Part shown: in pieces, positions 22,851 through 35,291 of the stretch
Numbering within the stretch: the first letter of the stretch is position 1
Layout: the number at the start of each line of letters is the position of its first letter
Assembly (NCBI GenBank): GCA_014529385.2
Contig: CM043942.1
Span: 23,304,491-23,364,490, forward strand
Direction of reading: 5' to 3'
Length of the DNA stretch: 60,000 nucleotides
Origin: Adiantum capillus-veneris
Taxonomy: Eukaryota > Streptophyta > Polypodiopsida > Polypodiales > Pteridaceae
The notes under the pieces: model-generated
What the model was told of the DNA's origin: nothing
What the model saw: the letters and a program-made list of their open reading frames with translations, nothing else
Databases searched by the model: none
Translations under genes and position numbers: made by a program

Positions 22851-23621
22851 ATGACTGACCGTTTACCTCGAGGGATATGGGCGGATATACTCTCTCGCCT
22901 TATGGTTAAAGAGCATTTCTAAACCGGAGTGGAAGTACAAAGACTTGTAACTACCACGCATAACGGGGAGGAGAAGAAAAGGTTGACGTCTAAAGATTCT
23001 ATTGTACCAAATACCTTCCAAGCTTGGTATCATTATGCTGCAGGGAACCCCAAGTTTAGACTCCCTGAGCATAAACCCTAGCATGTTGGGAGTATCAAGT
23101 GGATACAATTTAAGTTGGGAACAAATATTGTTGTCACGAATCAAATATTGTACATAATTGCTAATGAACTTACGCTAAGACCAACAAAGGATACGTGGAT
23201 GGCTAGAAACATACTTCCTTTAGTAATGGCTACGGGATGTTTTGACATTGTTATGTTTAATCTATGGGGTCGGCTATTCAAAAACAACGATCGGCATTCC
23301 TTTAGCCTAGTACCTCGGACGTTATTCTTTGACTTATTTGGGAAGTCACTAATCTGCAATCCTCGTAATGTAAAAATTTTATACAATACCTACCATAGAC
23401 CTCAGTGCCTTGCAAATTGTGGAAACATACACAGCTCAGTGGGATGGGACACACTGGATATGTTTCCAAAAGAATCCGCTTTCTTTGATGAATATTTCGG
23501 GTATAGGAATGCGATTGTCCATATAAAAATGGGGGTACCTATAACAAACAAATATCTTACTCAAGAATGGTATGACTCACACTACCAACAAAGAGATGTT
23601 CTAGCCAAAGATCATAAATGA
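22851..23621 (+). pseudogene. Accessory frame 2 between primer site and gag, unidentified, two stops
   Basis: From ATG at 22851 one frame runs 257 codons to a TGA at 23619, broken only by TAA at about 22920 and TAG at about 23080. The start MTDRLPRGIWADILSRL faintly resembles an F-box helix (LP....DILSRL), but the rest lacks any F-box partner domain. Later parts such as LANCGNIHSSVGWDTLDMFP and TQEWYDSHYQQRDVL match nothing I know. Two point stops in 257 codons suggest a once-coding, recently decayed gene carried by the element. Confidence 0.5.
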
Positions 23622-23939
23622 TTATTGGAATCAACCATCAGACATACTTAAGGAATGTGACAACTATTCTCCATTAGTGGAAAGATGTCACAATGGATAT
23701 TACCGAGTGCATTTTGTTAGAGCCATTAGGATTTATTAGCAGCTTTTCAGACACTTGTAGACTTTTCAAAAAACCAAAGTTTTGTGATATAGAAATTGGA
23801 TTAATTTATTCATTATTCTTTCTCCTATTTTCTTCTCATATTATCTTTAAAACGTCTATTCTATTTAATTTAAGGACTTCAAGTGGAATATAATATTTTA
23901 CTAAGTGTGACCTTGGTTGATATGGTGTAGTAAGTTACC
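23622..23939 (+). other. AT-rich spacer before gag
   Basis: No gene seen. It is T-rich, with CTAAGTGTGACCTTGG leading to the gag ATG. Confidence 0.5.
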
Positions 23940-24656
23940 ATGCCTCCTAGAGGAAATACGGCTACTGCTAACGCAAATGTGCCTATTGTTCCTCAACACA
24001 CCATCATCGATAAAGACATTGATGATATGCTTCGCAAGTCTCAACCTGGGGATTTTAGCGGGGAAGGAAAAGATGTAGGTAAAGTTCTTGAAGATTGGAT
24101 TGAGCGCATGGATGACCATTTTGATTTAGCCCATTTGTCTGCAGTAAACAAAGGTATCATCACTAAGTTCAAACTAGAAAAGATAGTCAAGCATTGGTCG
24201 AGAGACCATTGCACAAAAAACAATGTTGATCCTAATGCTGCAACTTGGGATTACCATAAAAACCAGCTCAAGAAGAGCTATAAGAACAAAGTCTATGATT
24301 CAGACCGTTTGAATGAATTTCTTGATTGTACTCAAGGAACCAGAGATCTGGAATCATACTATCAACATTTCTTAACCCTTGTTAAGTATGCTCCAGCAGG
24401 GATGACTCAAGAGGTCAAGGTAGCTCAATTTGTGTCAGGGTTACATAATCCTATGAAGACTAGACTCCAGAGTCTTCATCTTACCAATTTTTCAGATGTC
24501 TTTGATGCAAGCAAACCCATTGAAATAGAGTTATCGACTAACGGAAAGAGGAAACCAGAATCTGTTCCTATTTCTGAAATAAAAAAACCTCATCTAGAGA
24601 GGAGGAACAAAGATCTAGGAATCCACAACAAAGAAGAGAGAACTTATTACATATGA
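23940..24656 (+). pseudogene. gag: gag (capsid), family 2 internal region 2
   Basis: The 238-codon frame starts MPPRGNTATANANVP. The capsid core includes WIERMDDHFDLAHLS (about residue 55), a W-rich stretch HWSRDHCTKNN, the conserved LNEFLDCTQGTRDLESYYQH and KVAQFVSGLHNPMKTRLQS, all typical of the retrotransposon gag domain. A frameshift at 24650 separates it from the zinc knuckle, which continues in another frame. Gag forms the virus-like particle in the cytoplasm. Internal region 1 lacks this domain. Confidence 0.85.
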
Positions 24657-25399
24657 AAGCCAGACAGGATCATTTGTGCCACACTTGTCTTGATCATGGT
24701 CATCAATCCAAAGACTATCCATTTAACAATTCAAGATTCACACAATTGGTGGACAGTTATGAACATAGAAATTTCAACCTAAGTCGGAATTTTGAATATT
24801 TTAGACCCAGACCATCGGTAGTTCATAGAAACTTCAATCAACAAAACTTTAACCAAAACCAGACACAACCTCAAAACCAAGGGATTTTTAGATCAGACAA
24901 TCCAGCTTTTGTTCGGAATGGACTGCCTGTCAACATAACAACAATGGAAATGTTAATCATCAACCTTGTCCAGGAGGAGAAGGAAATTAAAGACCTTAAG
25001 GAAGACCTCAAGGAAGACCTCAAGTTAGCAGAGCTCAAGGGGCTAGAGGTGAAGGAAATCAGACAAACGTGTATGTTCATGCTCGCTGCAATTAAACATC
25101 AGGGAGTGAATGAGAAATTTTCAATAATTCAAAACCTAGCGGAGTATCAAGGTAATCAAGTTACCTTATTGATTGATTCAAGGAGTAAACATTCTTTCAT
25201 ATCTCCTAAGTGCATACAAAACCTCATTTTGCCTGAACATCTTGATACGGACCTTACAATAGAATTAGCTACGAGTAGGAAGGTTAGATCTTCTACTTTG
25301 GTGGGTAACTTGAATTTTGTTTTGGATGGTCATAATACTTCTGCAAACTTTAGAGTCTTACCCATAGGAATCTACAATGGGATCCTAGGAATGGATTAG
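24657..25399 (+). pseudogene. gag-pol: gag zinc knuckle and protease, family 2 internal region 2
   Basis: The knuckle reads CHTCLDHGHQSKDY, with the last Cys changed to Tyr, so zinc binding should fail. An Asn/Gln-rich tail and a Glu/Lys-rich linker with a short repeat (KEDLKEDLK) follow. The protease motif is LIDSRSKHSFIS (Gly after Ser replaced by Arg, Thr by Lys), damaged at the active site, and the frame ends at ILGMD by a stop where the other copy reads WLKAN. Confidence 0.8.
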
Positions 25400-26431
25400 C
25401 TTAAAGCCAATAATGCTCAACCAAAGGTCTAGGGTCATAGTTACTGGGAAACGGGGGAAGCCTAAGCTCGTACTAGTAAAGTTTACCAAACTTATGAAGA
25501 GTCATAGGAAGAATGAGAGGATCTATGCAGTAAAACTTAACCCTAAGGAGAACAAGATAGATTCACCTGAACCCGAATGGATAACAGAATTTGATGATGT
25601 TTTTCTTGAAGAACTTTCACAGTTACCACCCAAGCATGATGTTGACAAATGCAATGGAGCTTACTCCAAGATCTCAACCAGTTGTTGGTAGACCTTTTAA
25701 AATGTCAGTAATCTACAAAACTCAAGGAAAAATTAACTCAACTTCTCAAATAAGGCTTCATTCGACCCAGCGTTTCTCCATGGAGCACTCTTGTTCTCTT
25801 TAATCAAAAGAAGCATGGTACACTAGGTCTTTGTATTGATTATTGTGGATTGAACCAGGTAACAGTCAAGAATAAGTATGCAATACCAAGGACTGATGAA
25901 TTGCTTGATTGATTACATGGAGCTTCTACCTTCACAAAGATTGATCTTAAGTCAGGGTATTACCAGATCCAAATCAAGGAGGATGACATACCAAAGATAG
26001 GACTTAATACTCGTTTTGAACATTATAAATTTATAGTTATGTCTTTTGGACTTACTAATGCTTTGCAACTTTTAATCATCTAATGATGGACGTGTTCGAC
26101 AATATCTTGATGATTTTGTTCTTGTCTTCTTTGATGATATCCTGGTTTACTCAAGAAACAGAAAAGAACACGAACAACATGTTCTATGAGTACTTGAACT
26201 TCTCCGTCAAAATCAACTTTATGCCAACGTAGCAAATGCACCTTCTTCATTGACAAGGTGGAATATTTGGGATTTATTGTATCCAAAGATGGTGTTTCTA
26301 CTGATCAAAGTAAGATTGAAGCTGTTATAGCTTGGCCTACACAAAAATGAGTACGCGAAGTACGTGGCTTTCATGGTTTAACAGGATGGTATCGTACATT
26401 TATTCAAAGCTACACTAAGATTGCATCTCCA
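25400..26431 (+). pseudogene. pol: Reverse transcriptase, family 2 internal region 2, frameshifted
   Basis: Recognisable pieces in shifting frames: EWITEFDDVFLEELSQLPPK near 25580, [16 protein letters not shown] near 25950, MSFGLTNA near 26040, the catalytic [11 protein letters not shown] near 26125, and WPT near 26330 followed by a stop shared in position with internal region 1. There are at least three frameshifts. It is better preserved than the copy at 9483. Confidence 0.8.
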
Positions 26432-26950
26432 TTGACTAATACACTTAAGAAGGCTAAAGTTTTTACTTGCAATGAACATGTCCAAGCTAGTTTTGAGAAA
26501 CTCAAAGAAGCTTTGGTGAATGCTCCAATACTACAGCTTCCAAACTTCTCAAAGACATTCACTGTGCTCACTGATGTAAGTGGACAAGCAATCGATGGCC
26601 TTCTGTCTCAAGAAGGAAAACCAGTAGCTTATGAATCTCGTAAGCTATGTACACATAAGTTAAATTATCTTACGCATGATTTGGAATTATTGTCCATTGT
26701 GCATGATCTTAAAGTATGGTGACATTATCTTCTTGGAAGGATATTTGAACTACATAGCGACCATGAAAGCCTGAAGTGGATCTACACCCAAACTGACCTT
26801 AATATGCGACAACAAAGATGGATGGAATTGTTATGCGAATATGATTTTGGAATCGAATATAAAACTGGGAAGGAAAATCTTGTGGCCCATGCCTTGAGTA
26901 GGAAGAGTATTGTAGCTGCTGTCACAACCTCTACTACTTCCTCAATTGAC
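26432..26950 (+). pseudogene. pol: RNase H domain, family 2 internal region 2
   Basis: VLTDVSGQAIDG opens the domain (TDAS to TDVS), followed by YESRKLCTHKLNYLTHDLELL. A TGA at 26719 replaces the Arg codon of VWRHYL. After it the frame reads on through HSDHESLKWIYTQTDLNMRQQRWMELL to the linker ALSRKS near 26900. Confidence 0.8.
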
Positions 26951-26959
26951 CTTATTTGA

Positions 26960-28330
26960 GAAGGTATGACTAATGATCCATATTACATAAAAATCAAGTA
27001 CTTGATGAACTTAAGTAATCGCACAGAGAAGCTGGAAAGGCAAATCAAAGGCTTTCACATGTTGAAGGTAATGACCTTTACTTTGGTAACCGTCTTTGTA
27101 TTCCAAATCAAAGTGGAATCAAACTTCATATATTATAGGAAGCTCATGATATACCTATAGCAAGACATCCATGATATATTAAGACTTACTCTACTGTAAG
27201 AAAGAGTTTCTTTTGGCCAAAACTAAAGTGTGATGTGTTGAACTATGTTAGAAGATGTTTAACATGTCAATGTATTAAAGCTGAACGAATTCGATACCCC
27301 AGTAAGCTTCAACCTATTGATGCTCCACAAATGAGGTGGAAATGCATATCCATGGATTTTATTACAAGACTTCCTACATCTCTGAGATATTTTATTTTTG
27401 TGGTTGTTGATATGCTTATAAAAATGACCCATTTGTTTCCAGTCAAGATGACATTTACGGCTAAGGATATAGCTCAAGTCTTCATGAAAGGTGTTTTCAT
27501 GTATCACGGTTTACCTCGACGAATAATTTTTGATCGTGATGCAAAGTTCATCTCTAATTTTTGGAAAGCCTTATTCTTAGCTACAGGAACCCAGTTAGCC
27601 TCTAGTACTTCTTATCATCCTCAGACTGATGGACAGGCAGAAAGAACAAATCAAATCATTGAAGACATGTTAAAAGTTTATTGTATGCACGAGCAGAGTA
27701 AATGGACTCGATATTTGTATTTGGTTGAATTTGCGTATAATTTCTCATTCCAACGCTCAATTGGAATGTCTCCTTTTCAAGAATTGTACGGACAAAAGTG
27801 TCGTACTCCACTCAAATGGACAGACCCTCTCATAGGGGTTCAAGCATCCAAAGAAATGTTGGATGAAATGCAACTACAAAACGATCTTATACGACAAGAT
27901 ATTAAGACTGCTCAAGATAGACAAAAGAGTTATGCTGATCCAAAATGATCTGCTAGATTTTTTGAAAAGGGTGATATTGTATTTTTGAGGGTGAAACCCA
28001 AACGTAGTTCTTTATCAATGGGTAAGTGTAAGAAGCTAAGTGGTAGATATTGTGGACCTTTTGTAATTACAGAGCATATTAATGATCAAACTTACAGACT
28101 CTTCTTACTACCATACATAAAGGTACATGATGTTTTTCACGTCAGCTTACTCAAAAAGTATATATCTAATCCGCAACATATTCTTGATGATTCTCTATTA
28201 TCTACCTCTACCGATGAAACTTTTGAAGTATATCCCGAAGTAATACTTTAGAGCAGAACCAAGCCTCTACGTAAAGGGTCAACGTGTCCTAAGGAAGATG
28301 CCACTTGGAAACATGATGATGTAATGAGAC
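26960..28330 (+). pseudogene. pol: Integrase with chromodomain tail, family 2 internal region 2
   Basis: The zinc-binding HHCC region (H residues near 27150-27165, then RRCLTCQCIK) precedes a 237-codon frame with the complete catalytic triad: Asp in SMDFITRLP, Asp in IFDRDAKF, Glu in TDGQAERTNQ. The C-terminal barrel follows (FHVSLLKKYISN). Stops interrupt at 27946 (TGA in YADPK*SARFF) and 28249. The chromodomain is reduced to PKEDATWKHDDVM near 28290. The missing CRYLVKW-type strand suggests a deletion compared with internal region 1. Confidence 0.85.
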
Positions 28331-28378
28331 TAAGTTATCCATATTTCATGTTGAGGTGAGGACACCTCAAATTTTTCA

Positions 28379-28390
28379 AGTGTGGAAGGA
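28379..28390 (+). promoter_or_regulatory. Polypurine tract before LTR3
   Basis: AGTGTGGAAGGA directly before the TG of LTR3, identical to the tract before LTR2. Confidence 0.65.
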
Positions 28391-29375
28391 TGTAAGGTCC
28401 CCAATTTTTGGGTATCTTCTAAATATAAGAAAAATAGCTTTCAATATCTATTTTTTCAAATTTTACCTTAAGATGCTTGCTCGAGAGTGTTGGAAGGTTC
28501 TAAAGTTAAAAGCAAGGTCGTTTCTATGCTTCAATAGGTTAAACGGACGTTTGGTTCAGTTTTGGAAAAATCCACTATTTTTAGCTTTTTCATGCTTTTA
28601 GGTGCTTTTTTGCAAAAAGCAAAGTCAAATCCTTGATCTACGTGTTCCAAGGAAGCTATGGTCCAATTTTGTGAAAATATGTTTTTTGAGTGCTTTTCAC
28701 ACTATTTATAGCTTTTCATGATTTTTAGTGCTTTTCAGTGAAAAGCGAGTCCGCTTTCTTATTCCAGTGGACAAGGGAAACCCGTGGTTCAATTTTAGAA
28801 GATTTTTTTTAAAACATTATTTTTAGGTTTTCGTGCTTTTTGGCGTTTTTGAAAAGCAATGTGTTTTTTATGATGAACTACACATAAAAATATTAATTTT
28901 AGTCTCCGTCGTATTTAAAAACAATCACCCGGAGCAAAAATGGGACCAAACGAGATTTTTATGAAAATTATATGATAAAAAACGGTACCGTGAATACGTC
29001 GGGGCAGTATGGGAAGTAATAATTGTGTCGGGACATTTTGGTATGACATAGTCTAGCTACGGTTTCCATTAGTTTGCCAAATACTATCTGGTTGGCCAAT
29101 TTTACTGTAAAAATTGAATGGTAAGTGCGGGAGTTGACCACCAAAAAATGTGCCATGTTTTCAGAAAATATTGGACTCTTTTTCCAAAAGCAGGAGGCTA
29201 TTCCAGGCTGAAATCTAGCGCTACCTGTAGCTTGGGCATCACTCTGACCAGTTGCAGAACCTATAAATTGGCATAGAGTGCTCAGTTTTCAGTGCCGTCT
29301 GTTGCGTCTACTACCGCAAGGCTATACATATCTAGTATACGGAGTGGTGCAAGCTCTTCATCACCATCTTCATAA

Positions 29376-29427
<52 letters not shown>

Positions 29428-29610
29428 GGAAACTCTCTCTCTATTTGCTTACTATCTTCTCTCTCGTTTCACGGTGTGTGTGCTCTCCGGAAGCTTTTGT
29501 GGCGGATACCTCTACATAGCTCTTATCACCAGTCTCTTGCAACAAAGCAAGAAGCCTTTCGATAGTCCCTAATCAATTCTAAAGCACAGTGGGAAGCTCT
29601 AAACTCCGTA

Positions 29611-29687
<77 letters not shown>

Positions 29688-31144
29688 ATGTCGTTTTTTT
29701 GAGTAGTCACCCTCTCGGTGATTGTTTTTTCCCAAATGAGTGCATGTATGAATTAACCAAGTACGTACGAAGCTGTCTCATGATTATTTCATCACGTTTA
29801 ACACGCTGATTTATGCACATGATGTATTTATGACCACATGTGTGCATAAGAAGCGCTTTTCATTTCACGTCATAGAGGCGGTAGGAACACTGTTTTTGTC
29901 ATAAATTTAAAACCGCTATGAATCAGCCCGAACCCTCTACAATAGAGATAAAACACATCATTTAGAACATTTTCATTTTTGGTGTCATGTGAAAAACACG
30001 CACGAGCTAAGAGATATGGTCAAAAAACATCTTGCTGCCCATTGCACAACCAATTGTTTTGACTCCAGGCTCCTTGGAGAACCACTACATACATTCACCA
30101 GATGGGAAAACCCACTTAACCAATTGCAAATCTTGATGAAATTTGATGATAAATGAATTTAGGTCTCCGTTATCACTTTGGGAATGCGAGTTATTAATCA
30201 TTCTATAACCGGTTTTACCTACACGTATAGGGGTGCTACCAAGAGGGGGTACCATATGATGTCGTGAGTTAACCGAGGTGTTTTTATCTGTTCTTTGTTT
30301 TGTTTTGATGAGTTGATGTCAATTAGATGGACATAAAGTTATGTAAGAGTATATGGTTAAACACCCCGAACCGCATAGGTAGATATGATTAAAGTGGCTT
30401 TCTTTTGGGGTTACCGTTTGTTGTGTGAGTACCATATGGGTGAAGTGATGTAATAGATTGATAGTCTATATTATGGAGCTGAGTTCTATGCATTGGTTTG
30501 AGGTCAAATACTTTCATTTGCATGTTTTGCATACTCCCGAAAATGCCAAAAAATTGTTTTCTGCATATGTGTGAAGTTATGGTTTATGGTTGACCTAAAG
30601 GTCAAAGCTGTTTTGCATCATGTTTATGGTGTTGGAAAGTTATCATATGATGTATGGAAACTTATAGATTGATGTGGATGCCTCATATGCATGGTTATGA
30701 TTGCTCTCCACCTTTCTAGGTAAAACTAGCTCTATGTCCTAGAGGGGTGAAGTGTAGATGTGATGCATCAACTTTGTATAGTTGAAGGTTGTCAAAATTG
30801 AATTTTTATATCATGATTAGATATTGGTCGGAATCTTTTTATGCATTAAAATATCATCTCCTAAGGGTGACATGCGTATGGACTCCAATTGATTGCAGGG
30901 TTATGTCAAACTCCGAGTGTAGGGGTTGGTTCAATGTGATTATGATTTATGGTTAAGGGCTGAGATTCCCTCATGGATTATGGTTGAAATTTTATGGTGG
31001 AATCCGGTGTGGCTTATGGTTTTTTTCTGGATTTGTTCATATTGCCAAAATGCTACCGAAATTTTTGCAGGCATGTTATGTTCTAAAGTGGTTATGCAAG
31101 ATTGGTTGTGCCTCACCCAAGTTGGGTGGAGTGCTGTAACATTT
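28391..31144 (+). repeat. LTR3, 5' segment (before element A)
   Basis: It begins TGTAAGGTCCCCAATTTTTG and runs without a Mutator insertion through the sites split in LTR2. It has (CT)n at 29381-29424 and 29616-29682. It is interrupted at GGAGTGC by element A. Confidence 0.85.
29616..29682. repeat. (CT)n microsatellite in LTR3
   Basis: About 33 units, equivalent to 18469-18520 in LTR2. Confidence 0.95.
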
Positions 31145-31181
31145 GTGCCTCACCCAAGTTGGGTGGAGTTCTGTAACATTT
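31108..31181. repeat. 37-bp tandem duplication across the element A junction
   Basis: Two copies start at 31108 and 31145. Each holds GTGCCTCACCCAAGTTGGGT, GGAGTGC (GGAGTTC in copy 2) and the first ten bases of the element A LTR (TGTAACATTT). The duplication therefore formed after the insertion. The first copy preserves the exact target duplication AGTGC. Confidence 0.9.
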
Positions 31182-32275
31182 AATGGCCTAAAAAGTTGTG
31201 TGTAGCGGAAATTAGCATAAACATAGTGGACATTTCATTAGAATAAATTCCTAATGAGAATTGCAAGAGTGCTTGGGTGGAGAGAGCAACAAAAAGCATA
31301 ACACCTAGATAGATAGCATGAACAATACTTTCAAAAGAGAGATAAATTAAGCTATTGACAACAGTTGAGTTGAGGACCAGATTTACATGGAGAGGTCCCC
31401 CCTCCAAAAGGCTTTGTATTATGGTTTCTCCCATCAAGAGAGACATTGTACAATACAATTCTTTGTGTTCCTTCAAGACTAGCTAGTGCAATGAAGATGA
31501 AAGCTTCATGCACTAAGAAAAACACTTATCAAACACAACATCAATTCTCCCCTATCTCAGACCCAAGACCTCACACACCTTCGAAGATGGTGAGAGCTAG
31601 CAGGGTATGAGAGTAGATTGAGAGGAAGTAGGAGTATTCTTACGAGAAAGATGTACATATCCTCACATAATCACTCATATTAACATAGCTTAGCTTAGTA
31701 ATTAGCATGGTAGAGGAGATGAGCATGCATTGAAGCTTGGCTCTTGGTTGGATTTGCATCACAAAGCCAAGAGTTGTTGGTGTAGGCCTCCCTTCTCACA
31801 AGCTTGGAGTAGGTGGTAAGCTTTCCATTAAAGCTTGAGAAGGAGAGAGAGTCTTCTTTACTTCACACATGCGATTGTGTGAGTGTGTGACTTTCTCTCT
31901 CATCCCCTACAAGCAAGGCTCACCCCCTCCTATGTAGGGATTTGTAAAGGCTTTTGGGACACACACAAAGCATCCAATTCCCCCATGGTTGACCTTTGGA
32001 CACAACCTTTGAATTTTGGAACCTTAGCATTTTGGAAGTCTTAATGGAATGAACCTTAGGGTCTTTTTAGCCCATTGTTGCACATGGATCTTTTGCAGAT
32101 GCCCCCCCCCCCCCCCCTTTGGATCCCTATTTTCCCTCCTTTGGATCTCTACTATGGCCAGTCTGCTAGCTTAACCAATATTCTAGCTTTTTCTCCCCTG
32201 GCACATCCCCATATTAAATGATTAGTTTAACATGAGAAAATCATTTAGGAGGATTAAAGATTCATTATTATGACA
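31172..32275 (-). repeat. Element A LTR, left copy (3' LTR)
   Basis: TGTAACATTTAATGG... to ...TTCATTATTATGACA. It has a C run of 17 at 32102-32118 where the right copy has a much shorter one. Confidence 0.9.
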
Positions 32276-32290
32276 TTACCTCTCTCTTGA
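32276..32290 (-). promoter_or_regulatory. Polypurine tract of element A
   Basis: The minus strand reads CAAGAGAGAGGTAA directly before the 3' LTR; the same tract occurs in element D at 45799. Confidence 0.6.
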
Positions 32291-32630
32291 AATCATAGTC
32301 GTCCTCGACTATGGTGTAGAGAAGATAAATCATATTCATGAGTCCTTTTCTTAGCGGGTAGAGGATCCCTATATTACCCTATGACATCATTCCACAATGG
32401 ATGACTAGTCCATTTGGCGCTTGAGAGCCTGAGGCTGCCGCAAGCATGTCTGCACATTAGTCCTATCAATCTTCCATAGTAGACTGACAAGCTCTACTTG
32501 GTGTTTAGGAGATGTCGTCTCCGCAAACTTGATCTAAGCATGCATACTACTTTATTTTTGTGCACAATAAAGAAAAAGAGAGTCTTATAAGACAAAAACT
32601 TTGTTCATTTTTAAAATTTTGTACATTTGC

Positions 32631-33532
32631 TTACTCTTGGGAAGCATTGTAAGCATTGACAAGGTTTAGGTTATCCTTTAATTGTATGCCTTGCATCCAT
32701 CTAGCATCTTCAAAAGGATAATTCTTAAACTTAATAAGATATCGTTGGATAGTCTTACCACCTTTTAGTACCTTGTCTTCATGTCCGAGAATGGACTCGG
32801 GCTACAGCACCTCCTCTTGGTCCTCGATCTCCAGTGGGTCTTCAATAGTTGGTTCTTGAGGTGGCTCTCCTTTGTAAGACTTTAATAGGCTCACATGGAA
32901 AGCATTGAATATGAGCCAATGATTGGGCAGCTTGAGTTGATAGGCCATCTCATTGATTGGCCTAAGAATCTAGAAGGGACCATAGTACCTTTTGCTAGTG
33001 TAGCATAGTACTTTTGGTGTCACGTAGGATTCTTGCTTGTCCTGTGCCTTAATCGAGCCTTGGGGAATTTTAATAAGACCCAATCGTTTTCTTTAAAGGC
33101 TTGGGCTCTTTTGTGCTTGTCAGCAACAGCCTTTTGCCTTTGTTGTGAGATAGAGATAGCATTCTTAATCTTTTGAAAAGATTCTTGTAGGTCTCGGCTA
33201 TACTCATCTGCAACGAAGATCTTCCCATGTACCTTAAGTAGCAAGGGACTTTTTGATCTTCCCCCAATTACCTCGAAAGGTGCTTTTTCCGTGGAAGTAT
33301 GTACAGTGTTATTGTAAGCATACTCCACTAAGGGTAAGTACTTCTCCCATTGGGATCTTTGATCTACTTCCGTTACATAGGCTTTTAGTAGATCGAGAAT
33401 TGTTAGGTTAGCTATTTCACTTTGGCCATGCGTGTGTGGATGATAGGCTGAAGAGAAGTTTAGCCTTGTCCCTAAATTCTCAAAGAGACCCTTCCAGAAA
33501 TTACTGGTCATTCTAGGATCTCTATCCGACAT
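32631..33532 (-). pseudogene. pol: Element A integrase C-terminal half and chromodomain
   Basis: It continues the integrase after a 2-base deletion near 33530: SDRDPRMTSNFW (second catalytic Asp) and GQSEIANLTI (catalytic Glu; the usual QTDG is HTHG). Then come the LPLVEYAYNN region and the C-terminal barrel, frameshifted after 33020. A TAG near 32797 precedes the chromodomain (PESILGHEDKVLKGGKT, YLIKFKNYPFEDARWMQ), which ends with TAA at 32631. The chromodomain assigns the element to the chromoviruses. Confidence 0.85.
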
Positions 33533-35291
33533 ATGGACATTGGCAAGCCATGGTACTTGAAAATTTGTGAAATGAAGAGGGTTGCCATTTGATGGGCTTT
33601 GATAGTCTTTTTGACAGGTATAAAATGAGCTTGTTTACTGAACCTGTCTACTATCGTCCATATTCCCGTATTCCCATGGATAGACTTAGGCAATCCAAAG
33701 ATAAAATCCATGGATATACTCTCCCATGGTGAATTAGGGATTGGCAAGGCTTGAAGAAATCCAAGTTGCTTCCCTCTATCAAATTTTGTCTTTTGGCATA
33801 CCACACATTTAGAAACATACTCTTGTATGTTCACTTTCATGGTAGGCCAATAGGAATATGTTTCAATTACCTTCAAGGTAGACTGAATCCCTCTATGCCC
33901 CGCATAAGGTGGAGCATGAGATTCATACATTACTTTCTCATGTAGTGAGTTAGTAACACATAGTCTATTGCCGTAGAGAAGATAACCATCTTTTAAAGTA
34001 AATGGTTCTTCTTTCTTCCCTAATGCAAGGGCTGAAATCATATCTCTAAAATCGGGATCAATAGCATCCTCATCTATCATTGAAGATGGATCATTGTGAG
34101 TTGCTATGGAAACCGCATTCACTCTCGGCCGTCTTGAGAGTGCATCAACTACTTGATTATGCTTGCCAGCAATGTGAGCAATATGAAAATGAAATTGCGT
34201 CAGGAAATTTGCCCACCTCATTTGTTTGTCAGAGAGCTTGGTCTGCATCATGAAGTACTTAAGCCTTTGGTGATCCGTTCGCAGAATGAAAGGAGTCCCC
34301 AATAAATAGTGCTTCCATGAGTCTAAGGCATGTAGAACTGCAAGGAGTTCCTTTTCATATATGCCTAGAGCTTGCTCAATAGGGTCGAGCCTTCGATTTT
34401 CATAGCCTATGGTGTGCCCTTCTTGAAGCAAAACAGCTCCAAGGCAATCACCACAAGCATCACATTGGACCTCAAATGGTTTTGAGAGATCCGGTAGTGT
34501 AAGCACATGTTGAGAGATAACCTTTTCTTTAAGCTTTTCGAAAGCATTGTTCTCCTTAGCAGACCATGTATACATAACACTTTTGTTTGTTACGTCATGT
34601 AATGGTCCCACAATTTGTGAGAACTTTTCTATGAAGCGTCTATAGTATGCACACATACCTATAAAGCTTCTTAGTTCATGAAGATTCTTTGGTTTAGGCC
34701 ATCCTATTATTACCTCTAACTTTGATGGATCCATTTGGATGCCATCTTGAGAGATAATGTGACCTAAATACTGAATCTCTTGCAAGAAAAATTCACTTTT
34801 CTTTCGATTAACATAAAGTTTATTCTCTCTTGAAACTTGAAATATTACCTGGAGGTGTTGCTTGTGTTCGTCCAATGAATGAGAGTAGATGATAATATCA
34901 TCAAAGAACACTCTAGTGAAGGTTCGATGAGGCCTGAACAACTTCTCCATCAAGTGGTTGAATGTGGCTGGTGCATTGGTCAAGCCAAAAGGCATGACAA
35001 TGTATTTGTAAAGACCAAATGTGGTGCGCAATGCGGTCTTTACAATGTCTTGATCAACTATCCTTATGTGATGATAGGCACTTTTTAGGTCGATCCTTGT
35101 AGCTTATCAAATAGGTCTTCTACCCGGGGAACGGGAAACCTATTATCGATAGTGATCCTATTTAGTGCTTTATAGTCGACACACATACGATATGTGCCGT
35201 CTTTCTTTTGCACTAAGATCATAGGTAAGCATAATGGAGATGAGCTAGGCCTAACCATGCCCTTCTCAACTAACTCATGCACTTGCCGCAT
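33508..35291 (-). pseudogene. pol: Element A reverse transcriptase, RNase H and integrase N-terminal half
   Basis: The RT start MRQVHELVEKGMVRP is followed by KALNRITIDN. A 19-bp deletion near 35090 removes the YFSRI segment and shifts frame. The 507-codon frame then has MPFGLTNAPATF, the catalytic FFDDIIIYS, RNase H (VQCDACGDCLGA, LRTDHQRL), the zinc-binding region (H..H, KCVVCQKTK) and the first integrase Asp (SMDFIFGLPK). The frame breaks just before the second Asp. Compared with element D, the exon-free structure is the same. Confidence 0.88.

Noticed and set aside
22851-22905. F-box domain at the start of accessory frame 2
   Set aside because: Only a short LP....DILSRL match. The rest of the F-box helix is missing and no Kelch or LRR partner follows.
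33751-33945. Small plus-strand frames opposite pol of elements A and D (also 34879, 47575, 48358)
   Set aside because: Antisense shadows of conserved pol sequence; they recur in both elements only because pol does.
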